A program made the translations under genes and the position numbers. From Alphaproteobacteria bacterium (GTDB taxonomy: Bacteria > Pseudomonadota > Alphaproteobacteria > Paracaedibacterales > VGCI01): a stretch of DNA of 64,000 bases. The stretch lies in the NCBI GenBank assembly GCA_019746225.1, contig JAIESE010000001.1:1-64000 (forward strand), in the 5' to 3' direction. The notes under the pieces are model-generated. The model was not told the origin of the DNA, did not search any database, and saw only the letters and a program-made list of their open reading frames with translations. Each line of letters starts with the position of its first letter. Position 1 is the first letter of the stretch. This document shows, one piece after another, positions 8,708 to 16,200 of this stretch.

Positions 8708-10461
8708 CGTGCATTCTCCGTCTTTGAATGCTTAAGTTCGCTATTATTTGTCATACACTTACCCCCGCTGAATTCCAATATTCTGTCACAGTCCTTTAAT
8801 GTTGATAACCGGTGGGCAATCATAATGACAGTTCGATCTTGGCTAACAGCATGGATCGTATCCATCAAACGGGCCTCCGTATCATTATCTAACGCTGAGG
8901 TAGCTTCATCAAATATCAATACTTCTGGATTGCGATACAATGCCCTTGCAATAGCAATACGCTGACGCTCACCACCGGATAATCGAACACCTCGCTCCCC
9001 CACAATCGTTTTAGCTCCCTCCGGAAGAGCATTCATAAATTTACGAAGCTGCGCTGCATCAATAGCCCGATCAAGACGGGAGTCATCCACTTCTTTTTCA
9101 CCAAAGGCAATGTTAGCCTCAATGGTATCATCCGTAAGATAGACGCTTTGCGGGACGTACCCAATCTTCTGATGCCATTGGTAGGAATGAACAGGAAATT
9201 TTCCATCGACCAGAATAGACCCTTCAGAGGGCTTTAAGAGGCCTAAAATAAGATCCACTAGCGTAGATTTTCCAGAACCTGTTTCACCTACAATACCAAC
9301 ACATTCACCCTTTTTAATTTCGAGATTGATATCAGAAAGGGCATATTTTTTAGTGTTTAAATATCTAAAACTCATATTGTTAAACCGAATTCCTTCCTTA
9401 AACTGAAAGTTAGGAACGTCGATGTAGTTTTCTTTTGCAGCCGCGGTCATATATTCATGATGAACACGCTCAATACAAGGAATAACAGACTTAAAAATAT
9501 TAAGCTGATTAATCATGCGATTAAGCCCCGGCATAAGGCGAAAGCCTGCGTAAAGATAGCCACCCAAAATACCCATCATTTCAACGGGACTGTCTTGTTC
9601 CAGGCACAAGAATGCTATTGTTGTTACAAAAATACCTACAAATAAGATCTCAATGACCATCCGTGGCAAGGCATTAACGGCAGTTTGAATAGCTAATATT
9701 TTTGATTTTTTGCAAGAATAGTACTCAAAAGCATTGATGAATGCTTCTCGCTTCCCCAACAAGATAATTTCTTTAAAAGCATGAAGAAATTGAAGCAAAT
9801 TATGATGAGCACCACCCGTTGCCTCTTGTAGTTTTAGGCCAAACCTATAAAAACGGGGCAGAACACCTTTTGCAACTCCCACTGAAAAAATTGCCCCAAT
9901 TCCAAATATTGTGAGGGCTAAAGATGGGTTCATGTAGATAACCATTGAAATCAGGCACAAGAAAACAATGCTTTCTGATATAATACTTGCAATTGAAACC
10001 ATACCTGCAGAAAACATCTGTTCCGCATCACCACCCACCACTTGCATACCAAGGGACGAATTGCGGGTAAGGTAAAATCCATAATCGGCCTCAGCATACC
10101 GATGAAGAAGCTTGTTTTTAAAGTGATAATTCATTTTCTGAATTGAAAAATTTTGGTAAAATACTTCTGCAGCTGCAACTAAATTTTTGATGAGATACAC
10201 GGCACCCACAATCATAGCGATATACAAAACTACCCGGCCTGGTGATATTTCCTGAAGAATCCCTAATCTTTTTAAGTATTTTTGCCCCGACTCTGGCTGG
10301 TTCAAAACTTGAGCAAATACAACGATCACTGTTGCTGTCAGCACTTCGAGCAATGAAGTCACGAGCGCAAATCCCATTATCCCCAACCATTTAATTTTTT
10401 CTTCTCTCGTGAGAAGGGATCTGAGTTTTTGAATTGCTGAATAAATTGAAGGTGTTGACAC
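8704..10461 (-). CDS. MsbA/PglK-type ABC exporter (membrane domain fused to ATPase)
   Basis: The 585-residue half-transporter has about six membrane helices in residues 20-320 and an ATPase domain from about 350. It shows Walker A GETGSGKST, the signature LSGGERQR, Walker B VLIFDEATSALD, and the H-loop IMIAHRLSTL. Its position at the head of the sugar genes suggests export or flipping of a lipid-linked glycan, as PglK does, although MsbA-like lipid A transport cannot be excluded. The start codon is GTG at 10461 with no strong Shine-Dalgarno sequence. The 108-base leader upstream contains two hairpins that may control readthrough from the antiterminator gene. Its end overlaps legB by 4 bases. 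Confidence 0.83.
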   Translation of the reverse strand: MSTPSIYSAIQKLRSLLTREEKIKWLGIMGFALVTSLLEVLTATVIVVFAQVLNQPESGQKYLKRLGILQEISPGRVVLYIAMIVGAVYLIKNLVAAAEVFYQNFSIQKMNYHFKNKLLHRYAEADYGFYLTRNSSLGMQVVGGDAEQMFSAGMVSIASIISESIVFLCLISMVIYMNPSLALTIFGIGAIFSVGVAKGVLPRFYRFGLKLQEATGGAHHNLLQFLHAFKEIILLGKREAFINAFEYYSCKKSKILAIQTAVNALPRMVIEILFVGIFVTTIAFLCLEQDSPVEMMGILGGYLYAGFRLMPGLNRMINQLNIFKSVIPCIERVHHEYMTAAAKENYIDVPNFQFKEGIRFNNMSFRYLNTKKYALSDINLEIKKGECVGIVGETGSGKSTLVDLILGLLKPSEGSILVDGKFPVHSYQWHQKIGYVPQSVYLTDDTIEANIAFGEKEVDDSRLDRAIDAAQLRKFMNALPEGAKTIVGERGVRLSGGERQRIAIARALYRNPEVLIFDEATSALDNDTEARLMDTIHAVSQDRTVIMIAHRLSTLKDCDRILEFSGGKCMTNNSELKHSKTENAR

Positions 10462-10486
10462 TATATTTTTAACTTACCATAGCTGC

Positions 10487-10516
10487 CGCAGTCCGGGTGA
10501 AATCACCGAGACTGCG
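10487..10516 (-). promoter_or_regulatory. Leader hairpin upstream of the glycan exporter, possible antiterminator recruitment site
   Basis: The arms CGCAGTC and GACTGCG (7 bp, perfect) enclose a second stem CGG-GTGA/TCAC-CG with one bulge. On the transcribed strand it is followed by GCGGCAGCTATGG and not by a T run, so it does not look like an intrinsic terminator. The sequence after it bears a loose resemblance to the RfaH ops element (GCGGTAGC core). It lies between the NusG-like gene and the genes it probably regulates. The structure is seen directly; the function is inferred. Confidence 0.4.
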
Positions 10517-10538
10517 AAGGATTAATATTCATACACAT

Positions 10539-10555
10539 AAAACGCAAAAGCGCTT
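10539..10555 (-). terminator. Weak intrinsic-terminator-like hairpin after the NusG-like gene
   Basis: On the minus strand AAGCGC, a TTTT loop and GCGTTTT form a 6-bp stem (one G-T pair) running into T residues, 15 bases after the NusG-like stop codon. It is short, so termination would be partial, which is what a locus controlled by processive antitermination would need. Confidence 0.35.
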
Positions 10556-10569
10556 AATGCAAACGATAA

Positions 10570-11073
10570 TTACGCTGCTTCCACAGCATAAGTTGGAAGA
10601 GTCATTTGCATTTCTCTTCCCATAAAAGTCAGCAAGAGATGAACCCGACTTTTATCATCTAAAACCTCATATGTTGCCACATGATCTTTAAAAGCACCTT
10701 CCATAATACGCACTCTCTCACCCCTTACAAAAGTACTGAGACTTGCAACAGGCAGAATGCCATCATCAATCTCTTGTGAACGCAATTCCTCTATAATACG
10801 ACTGGGAATACGCGCCGGAACCGAGTCTTGGGTCATCAACAAATAGGAAACCCCACGAGTTCCATTAACACTCCGCCAAGATGCATTTTCCAAATCAATG
10901 CCCAAAAAGATATAACGTGGAAATAATGGAGACAATACTTCCTCAACTTTGCGGGCATGGCGGCGAATTTTTTTAAAACGAGGTAAATACACCTCGTAGC
11001 CTTGATCAAGCAAATGTTGCTTAGCAACACACTCTTTCAAAGCATGCGTATGAGCCACAAACCAGGTAATCAT
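10570..11073 (-). CDS. NusG/RfaH-family specialised transcription antiterminator
   Basis: The 167-residue protein has an N-terminal NGN domain beginning WFVAHTHALKECVAKQHL, with YEVYLPRFKKIRRHARKVEEV and SPLFPRYIFLGID, the hallmark strands of NusG and RfaH. A C-terminal KOW segment follows (FVRGERVRIMEGAFKDHVAT). The mix of PRYIF and the absence of the housekeeping neighbours of nusG (secE, rplK) point to a specialised paralogue such as RfaH, UpxY or LoaP, which lets RNA polymerase read through long polysaccharide operons. It is the second gene of the glycan transcript, overlaps the MarR-like gene by 4 bases, and is followed by a structured leader, its expected site of action. Confidence 0.85.
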   Translation of the reverse strand: MITWFVAHTHALKECVAKQHLLDQGYEVYLPRFKKIRRHARKVEEVLSPLFPRYIFLGIDLENASWRSVNGTRGVSYLLMTQDSVPARIPSRIIEELRSQEIDDGILPVASLSTFVRGERVRIMEGAFKDHVATYEVLDDKSRVHLLLTFMGREMQMTLPTYAVEAA

Positions 11074-11648
11074 GGTGTCACCTTTGAAATATGGAGAAGT
11101 TTTAAGCAGAGTAAGCGAGGATAATCGACCTTGTTCTTCAATACATCATACGTACCTTGAGGATTCATTAAATCTGTGATTAAAGCAGCATCATAAGATT
11201 GGAAATCCGCATTCACGGATACCACTTCAACACGAATGCCAGTACCTTGTGCCACAAGCTTGGTTATATCAGCCAAATCACCTTCTCCGACAAGAGCGAT
11301 GTTCGTCCAACCAAGGTCTTTGCTTGTTTCAAGGAGCTCCTCACATTGGGATCTAGCATCCCTAAAAAATGTCATAGAACGCGCCAAATAATCCTTCACC
11401 ATGTAGCTTTTTTCTTTAAATCCTTCAGGGGTTAAAAAATATTTGATGCGACGAGGAGATACTTGAGACGCCCGAATCCAACCTTTCGTTACGCAATGCT
11501 TTAAGTATTGGTTCATAAGCCCCAAAGCAATTCCGAGCTCACTAGCCAACCCCCGTTGCGTAAAAGATGGACTGCGCTCAATCTCACTCAGAAGATGCAC
11601 CATCACTTTTTGCTCGGTTTGCTCGCGTGTGTCTTGAAAAGCGGCCAT
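11070..11648 (-). CDS. MarR-like winged-helix regulator of the EPS-associated type
   Basis: The 192-residue protein opens with a winged helix-turn-helix: SFTQRGLASELGIALGLMNQ is the HTH and KGWIRASQVSPRRIKYFLTPEGF is the wing. The C-terminal half (TNIALVGEGDLADITKLVAQ) looks like a small Rossmann-like ligand-sensing or coactivator region with no obvious catalytic motif. Proteins of this kind are found beside antiterminator genes at the start of exopolysaccharide loci in Alphaproteobacteria. It is the first gene of the operon; a perfect 16-bp palindrome lies about 40 bases upstream and is a plausible self-binding operator. Activator or repressor action cannot be told from the sequence. Confidence 0.75.
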   Translation of the reverse strand: MAAFQDTREQTEQKVMVHLLSEIERSPSFTQRGLASELGIALGLMNQYLKHCVTKGWIRASQVSPRRIKYFLTPEGFKEKSYMVKDYLARSMTFFRDARSQCEELLETSKDLGWTNIALVGEGDLADITKLVAQGTGIRVEVVSVNADFQSYDAALITDLMNPQGTYDVLKNKVDYPRLLCLKLLHISKVTP

Positions 11649-12004
11649 CTCTCTTAAATTACCCCTCTAAGTTAACAACGGATTAACGTTTGTTCATGAA
11701 CAAAACTTAATCTACGTGCATACAAGAGTCAAGAACTTCTGCCGCAAATTAAGAAAATGTCATAGTTATGAACGGTCACATACCCATTTTAAGCCTCAAA
11801 GCTATCCCTTGTTCTTCCAAACATCACCTCCTTAGCCATGGCTCTTAATTGAACTCTGTTTTTAATAAAATCAACAAGATAATATACATCAATTTGTTAC
11901 ATATGTTTTATTTGTTTTTTATTTTCAAATAACTATTTATTAAGCTATGTATGCTTTAATAGACTATGGAAGCTGCTGTATTTACATTAACAAGGAGCAT
12001 GAAA
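11649..12004. other. 356-bp divergent intergenic region
   Basis: Between the leftward glycan operon and the rightward small secreted-protein gene. Apart from the operator/promoter at 11689-11732, it holds AT-rich sequence from about 11860 that probably carries the promoter of the rightward gene. No further ORF or RNA is seen. Confidence 0.6.
11689..11732 (-). promoter_or_regulatory. Candidate promoter and palindromic operator of the glycan operon
   Basis: On the minus strand TTGACT (11732-11727) and TAAGTT (11709-11704) are 17 bases apart, and directly downstream lies the perfect palindrome TTTGTTCATGAACAAA (11704-11689). The -10 match is weak (3 of 6), the -35 strong. A symmetrical operator overlapping the expected transcription start suits repression by a dimeric winged-helix protein such as the one encoded next. 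Confidence 0.45.
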
Positions 12005-12508
12005 ATGAATAAGTCTAAGTTTACCCTCTTCACACGAAAATTTACTTTCCTCACCTCAGCAACAGCATTAAGTATGAGTGCAGCCTTAGGCACGGTCAAC
12101 GATAATCCAAGCGATCCTTTGCGCTCAAACGATTTCTGTTCAACGACTTGTCGTGTTTCTGGTCCATGTGAGACTAAAGCCGTTCAAGAACAATGTCAAA
12201 AAATCTGTTTATCAGACTGGAAGACTATTGCCAAAATACAATTGAAGGATAATATCGGCTTTAAAAATGCTAATGAACAGGAGCAACAACACCTTCTCAA
12301 CAACTCTCCTATCGCACGCTGCGTCCTCCCCGAAAAAGCGGCCGAGACCCGCGCACTGAAGCCAGCCTTGAATACATCCCCTGGCAATGACTTATGTGCC
12401 GCTGCTTTGAAAAAGGAACTGAATGATTTTGAACATAGCCGCAGCTTCGTCATGCAGCCGATTCAGCCCCTTCAACCCCTCGCTATCCATCCTTTGCGCG
12501 GGGGATAG
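12005..12508 (+). CDS. Small secreted protein with a five-cysteine motif
   Basis: The start is set at the ATG at 12005, 7 bases after AAGGAG; an upstream in-frame ATG at 11966 lacks such a site. The 167-residue product begins with a signal peptide (basic MNKSKFTLFTRK, then a hydrophobic stretch ending near ALG). The mature N terminus carries cysteines spaced C-x3-C-x5-C-x8-C-x3-C, and the C terminus is rich in proline (QPIQPLQPLAIHP). I do not recognise the family. Nearly the same cysteine spacing occurs after the signal peptide of the protein encoded at 32102-33586. Periplasmic or exported location is likely; the function is unknown. Confidence 0.75.
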   Translation: MNKSKFTLFTRKFTFLTSATALSMSAALGTVNDNPSDPLRSNDFCSTTCRVSGPCETKAVQEQCQKICLSDWKTIAKIQLKDNIGFKNANEQEQQHLLNNSPIARCVLPEKAAETRALKPALNTSPGNDLCAAALKKELNDFEHSRSFVMQPIQPLQPLAIHPLRGG

Positions 12509-12593
12509 ATGGGCTAAAATGCTATTTACAGTGACTTTAAATAGGCCAAAAATGGAAGATAGGTTATTGTTTTTAGGCGTTTTTTAGACATAA

Positions 12594-12625
12594 CGAAGAG
12601 CCCCTGAGATGTCGGGGGCTCTTCG
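12594..12625. terminator. Hairpin between convergent genes, probable terminator
   Basis: CGAAGAGCCCC and GGGGCTCTTCG form an 11-bp perfect stem with a 10-base loop. It lies between the end of the small secreted-protein gene and the end of def, which converge. There is no good T run on either side, so termination strength is uncertain. Confidence 0.6.
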
Positions 12626-12670
12626 CACAAAATAAGGAAAACACAGGAGTTTCCTTATATTTTTCACTTT

Positions 12671-13294
12671 TCACTTTTCAATTTCTCTTTCAGCTGCAGC
12701 CATCGCATCCCGTCTTTTCTGGCGATATTCTTCAACTTTCAAGAGCTTTTCACGGGGAACATAATCGATATAGAGGGTTCCATTGATATGGTCAGTCTCA
12801 TGTTGAATAAGCCTCGCGAGGTATCCTTCTGCCAAACCCTCAACAGGCTCGCCATCCATTGTAAATGCTTTGTAGCGAATTTTTTTGTACCGTTTTACGG
12901 GCCCTGCCACCTCAAGTACGGAAAAACAAGCCTCATAATCTTCTTGTTTATCCTCCCCGACAGATTCGTAAGAAGGATTAATCCAAATTGTTTTGTCCAT
13001 GGTTTGTGTAAAATCAGGTCGCCACTTCTTTAAGCCTGGATTTTCGGGCGCTGCAAAAACAATGATTTGCTTGTCAATGCCAATTTGAGGAGCTGCAAGC
13101 CCCGCACAATTCTCTTCTGCATCATACTTTGCTTCTAAGATACGAATGTCATCCAAGTCTTCAAGTGTCAAAGGAAAAGTTAACTTCCGAGATGGCTTAA
13201 TCAAAACAGGAGGTTTTTGCTCGCTTTCAAGATTAACAGTGCAATAATCTGGTAGAGGCTTGTCTGAAACACCCTTAGAAAAAGTTGTTGTCAT
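12671..13294 (-). CDS. def: Peptide deformylase
   Basis: The 207-residue protein has all three deformylase regions: CAGLAAPQIG at residues 63-72, EACFSV at 121-126 with the metal-binding cysteine C123, and QHETDHINGTL at 164-174 with the two metal-binding histidines and catalytic glutamate. It removes the formyl group from nascent polypeptides. Two positions differ from the usual consensus: the first glycine of GxGLAAPQ is cysteine, and EGCLS reads EACFS. An N-terminal extension of about 35 residues is longer than in the E. coli enzyme. It stands alone, not beside fmt, so it may be a second or divergent copy; the metal ligands are intact, so activity is plausible. Confidence 0.88.
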   Translation of the reverse strand: MTTTFSKGVSDKPLPDYCTVNLESEQKPPVLIKPSRKLTFPLTLEDLDDIRILEAKYDAEENCAGLAAPQIGIDKQIIVFAAPENPGLKKWRPDFTQTMDKTIWINPSYESVGEDKQEDYEACFSVLEVAGPVKRYKKIRYKAFTMDGEPVEGLAEGYLARLIQHETDHINGTLYIDYVPREKLLKVEEYRQKRRDAMAAAEREIEK

Positions 13295-13350
13295 CCTTAC
13301 ACCCTCCCTTAATAATCTACTGTTTCTACCTGATTCTTTTTAAAGTGGGC

Positions 13351-15264
13351 TTAAGTACCTCGGTTTATGATCGAATCATAGATCGCTTGATTGACAGAAA
13401 CCTTCGCTTGCGCTCGCAAACTTTTCACGTAAAGAGCTGAAGCATCCTGATAAGCCAAATCGATCAGTTTCTTTTCCATTTGTTCACGCTTATCTTTAAG
13501 AGGCTTCGAGTCAAAAGGAAGAACTTTTTGCAACATCACAACCTGTATCCCACCATTTTTATTGTCTGGTGTTATCCCAAGTGCCGCTTTACCAAATTTT
13601 AACTCAAACATTTGGTTAATCAATCGTCCTGAAAATTGCTTGTGCATTTTGTCATCTTTTTCAGAATCTATTCTGCTCAAGGGCTCTAACATCTTAATGG
13701 ACAACTTTCGGCTTAATGCCAATCGAGACAAATCAGAAACAGATCGAGCATCTTTTGCGAGTTGTTGGGCAACAATAGAGCTCAATTCTAGACGCTTTTG
13801 TTGCAACCAAGCTTTTGAAACTTTGTCCTTAATCGTTGTAAAATCTGGGACATGAGCCCCCTTGATGGCATTGACGTGCACAACATAAGAAGTTCCTTCT
13901 TTCGTGTCGATAACGGCACTGTCAGAATTTTCAGGTAAGGAAAAAGTTTGCTCTAATAATTCCTCTCTGCCAGCTTCTGGCAATACACTCTTATCATTTA
14001 GATCCTTGCCCATTTTTGAAACGACGTCGATAACTTGAACCTTAAAATTATGCTCTTTGGCTACTTCTGCCAAAGTGGCCCCTCCCGCTAAAGCATCTTC
14101 AACCTTATTCCGAAGCTCATAGATTTGGTCATTTGCCAATTGCGTCTTTAATTCAGACTCCAATAAGGACCTCATTTCCACGAATGACTTGGTAAAGCTT
14201 GGCTCAATTTTAGAGACAAGATAGACTTGCCACACACCTAATGGCGTTGAAATAGGCCCAACGACCTGACCAAGCTCTGAGGCAAACAACTGATCTGCCA
14301 CTAAATCTGGCAACTGTTGTTTGGTAACCATACCAAGGTCTTTAAACTCTGCAGAGAAATCCCTTGCAACTGAAGGAACTGGCCGTCCTTTTTTCATGGA
14401 CTCTACAGCTTTTTTTGCAACTTCTTCATCCTTAAAATTAACTTGCTTAACTTCTCTTTTTTCAGCGATCTCAAAATCAGCTTTGCGCCGTTCATATTCT
14501 TCACTCAACTTGTCTTGCGTTACGACGACCCGGTCTTTCAAAAGCTTGGGGTCAATTTCCAATAAGGTGATAGACCGCGTCTCCGGTAGCTTAAATTCTT
14601 CTGGGTTCTCTTTATAGAATTTTTCCAGATCTGCATCTTTCGGCGTTTCTTTTACAACCATTTTGCTAAAGGGAACCGTAACAACAGCAAACACACGTTG
14701 CTCAAAGAAACCTTGAAACAAGAGATCAACATAGGCCTTGGGAAGCTGCATCCCAGCGAACAAAGCACCGAAAAATTGCTGTTGCTGTAAATCAACACGC
14801 ATATCTGCAATGAATTGGGATTCCGTAATATGGTTATTATGCAATAAGTAATCGAAAGCACGCTTATCAAAAGCACCTTGTTCATTCAAGAAGGCGGGAA
14901 TGGTTTGAATTCGACGACGCACCACGTCATCTGTGACAACCAAATGACGCTTTTTTAACTCAACCCCAACCAAAGATTGATCAATCAAGGTATCCAGTAT
15001 TTTTTGACCCAGATTGAGTTCCTTGATTTGTTCCGGCTTGAGTTGGCCTTTTGAGGCCTCTTGAGCTCGCGTAACCATGCTTTGATAGCGTGATCCAAAT
15101 TCTTCCTGGGTAATGTTGTGGCTATCAACTGTGGCAACGGGGCGCATACTAACGTAATTTATGAAAATGTCAGCCACCCCCCACATGCTAAAGCTAACGA
15201 CAAGAAGCACAAAAAGGGCCTTAACATACCAACGTTTGGATTGATCACGTAAATTTTGAAGCAT
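13351..15264 (-). CDS. ppiD: Membrane-anchored SurA/PpiD-type peptidyl-prolyl isomerase
   Basis: The 637-residue protein has a cytoplasmic start (MLQNLRDQSKRWYVK), one membrane helix at about residues 15-34, a large SurA-like N-terminal chaperone domain (SMRPVATVDSHNITQEEFGS, LIDQSLVGVELKKR), a parvulin domain at roughly residues 240-360 (KKAVESMKKGRPVPSVARDF), and a second chaperone-like C-terminal part. This is the PpiD layout: a periplasmic folding helper anchored next to the Sec translocon. Length and order match the family. It is transcribed away from tpiA, a pairing common in Alphaproteobacteria. The parvulin domain is degenerate, as is usual for PpiD, so isomerase activity is not assured. 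Confidence 0.88.
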   Translation of the reverse strand: MLQNLRDQSKRWYVKALFVLLVVSFSMWGVADIFINYVSMRPVATVDSHNITQEEFGSRYQSMVTRAQEASKGQLKPEQIKELNLGQKILDTLIDQSLVGVELKKRHLVVTDDVVRRRIQTIPAFLNEQGAFDKRAFDYLLHNNHITESQFIADMRVDLQQQQFFGALFAGMQLPKAYVDLLFQGFFEQRVFAVVTVPFSKMVVKETPKDADLEKFYKENPEEFKLPETRSITLLEIDPKLLKDRVVVTQDKLSEEYERRKADFEIAEKREVKQVNFKDEEVAKKAVESMKKGRPVPSVARDFSAEFKDLGMVTKQQLPDLVADQLFASELGQVVGPISTPLGVWQVYLVSKIEPSFTKSFVEMRSLLESELKTQLANDQIYELRNKVEDALAGGATLAEVAKEHNFKVQVIDVVSKMGKDLNDKSVLPEAGREELLEQTFSLPENSDSAVIDTKEGTSYVVHVNAIKGAHVPDFTTIKDKVSKAWLQQKRLELSSIVAQQLAKDARSVSDLSRLALSRKLSIKMLEPLSRIDSEKDDKMHKQFSGRLINQMFELKFGKAALGITPDNKNGGIQVVMLQKVLPFDSKPLKDKREQMEKKLIDLAYQDASALYVKSLRAQAKVSVNQAIYDSIINRGT

Positions 15265-15453
15265 GGATTTTTAACACTCATTCATTTGGCAACATTATCA
15301 AACAGTTTTTTATTGGCACCCGTCTCAAAAGTCGCTTAGACTTGCCAGACAATCTGAGGTCGGATATAAAAAATCTATCCATACTCTAATAAATGAATTA
15401 CGCAAATGCAATGGTTTTTGGCATCATAATGAGAATAGGAAGAGGGAAACGCC

Positions 15454-16170
15454 ATGAAAAAAATTATCGTTGCAAACTGGAAAATGAATGGATCCCTAGC
15501 ATTTGTTGAAGGGTTCATGCCCATTTTAAAGGCAACCCTGCCCTCTATCACTAACCAAATTATTATTTGCCCCCCTTTCCCTTATATAGAATCCATTCGA
15601 ACAGCGTTAAGCGGTACGCCAGCTCTTTTAGGGGCACAAAATTGCCATGCCGCTCCTGAGGGTGCCTTTACTGGTGAAGTCAGCGCTGTCATGCTCAAAG
15701 ACCTCGGTTGTACCGCTGTAATTATTGGGCATTCTGAAAGACGCACACAATTTGGAGAAGACAATGACCTTGTAAATGCCAAGGTTTCAGCCGCTCATGC
15801 AGCAGGCATGACTGCCATTGTGTGCGTGGGAGAAAGCCTGGCCATCCGGGAATCTGGTCAAGCGGTTGACACAGTTGTCCGGCAACTTCACGCCAGTTTG
15901 CCACCGTCCGTATCCCCACAAAATACCCGAATTGCTTATGAGCCCGTTTGGGCCATCGGTACCGGCAAAACACCAACATCTGAAGAAATTATTGAGATGC
16001 ATCTTGCCCTCCATACAGCTACAGACTCACCCATTCCCTTGATTTATGGAGGCTCCGTCACGGACAATAATTCGGACGAGATACTCTCCTTACCCCATGT
16101 AGACGGCGTTCTAGTGGGCGGTGCCAGCCTCAAAGCAGAGTCGTTTCGACGGATTATGGGAGCAACATGA
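15454..16170 (+). CDS. tpiA: Triosephosphate isomerase
   Basis: The 238-residue enzyme interconverts dihydroxyacetone phosphate and glyceraldehyde-3-phosphate. It shows the N-terminal lysine in VANWKMNG, the catalytic histidine in IIGHSERR, the catalytic glutamate in IAYEPVWAIGTGK (followed by the flexible loop 6) and the phosphate-binding IYGGSVTDNN and GVLVGGASL. Length is slightly below the usual 250 residues but all catalytic elements are present. A GGAAGAGGG stretch before the ATG serves as ribosome binding site. It is divergent from ppiD. Confidence 0.96.
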   Translation: MKKIIVANWKMNGSLAFVEGFMPILKATLPSITNQIIICPPFPYIESIRTALSGTPALLGAQNCHAAPEGAFTGEVSAVMLKDLGCTAVIIGHSERRTQFGEDNDLVNAKVSAAHAAGMTAIVCVGESLAIRESGQAVDTVVRQLHASLPPSVSPQNTRIAYEPVWAIGTGKTPTSEEIIEMHLALHTATDSPIPLIYGGSVTDNNSDEILSLPHVDGVLVGGASLKAESFRRIMGAT

Positions 16171-16200
16171 GGGGCGTGTAAGTTGACACCTCTTTAACCC

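Noticed and set aside
11966..12004. Earlier start of the small secreted protein at 11966
   Set aside because: It has no ribosome site and would place 13 residues before the signal peptide; AAGGAG fits the ATG at 12005.
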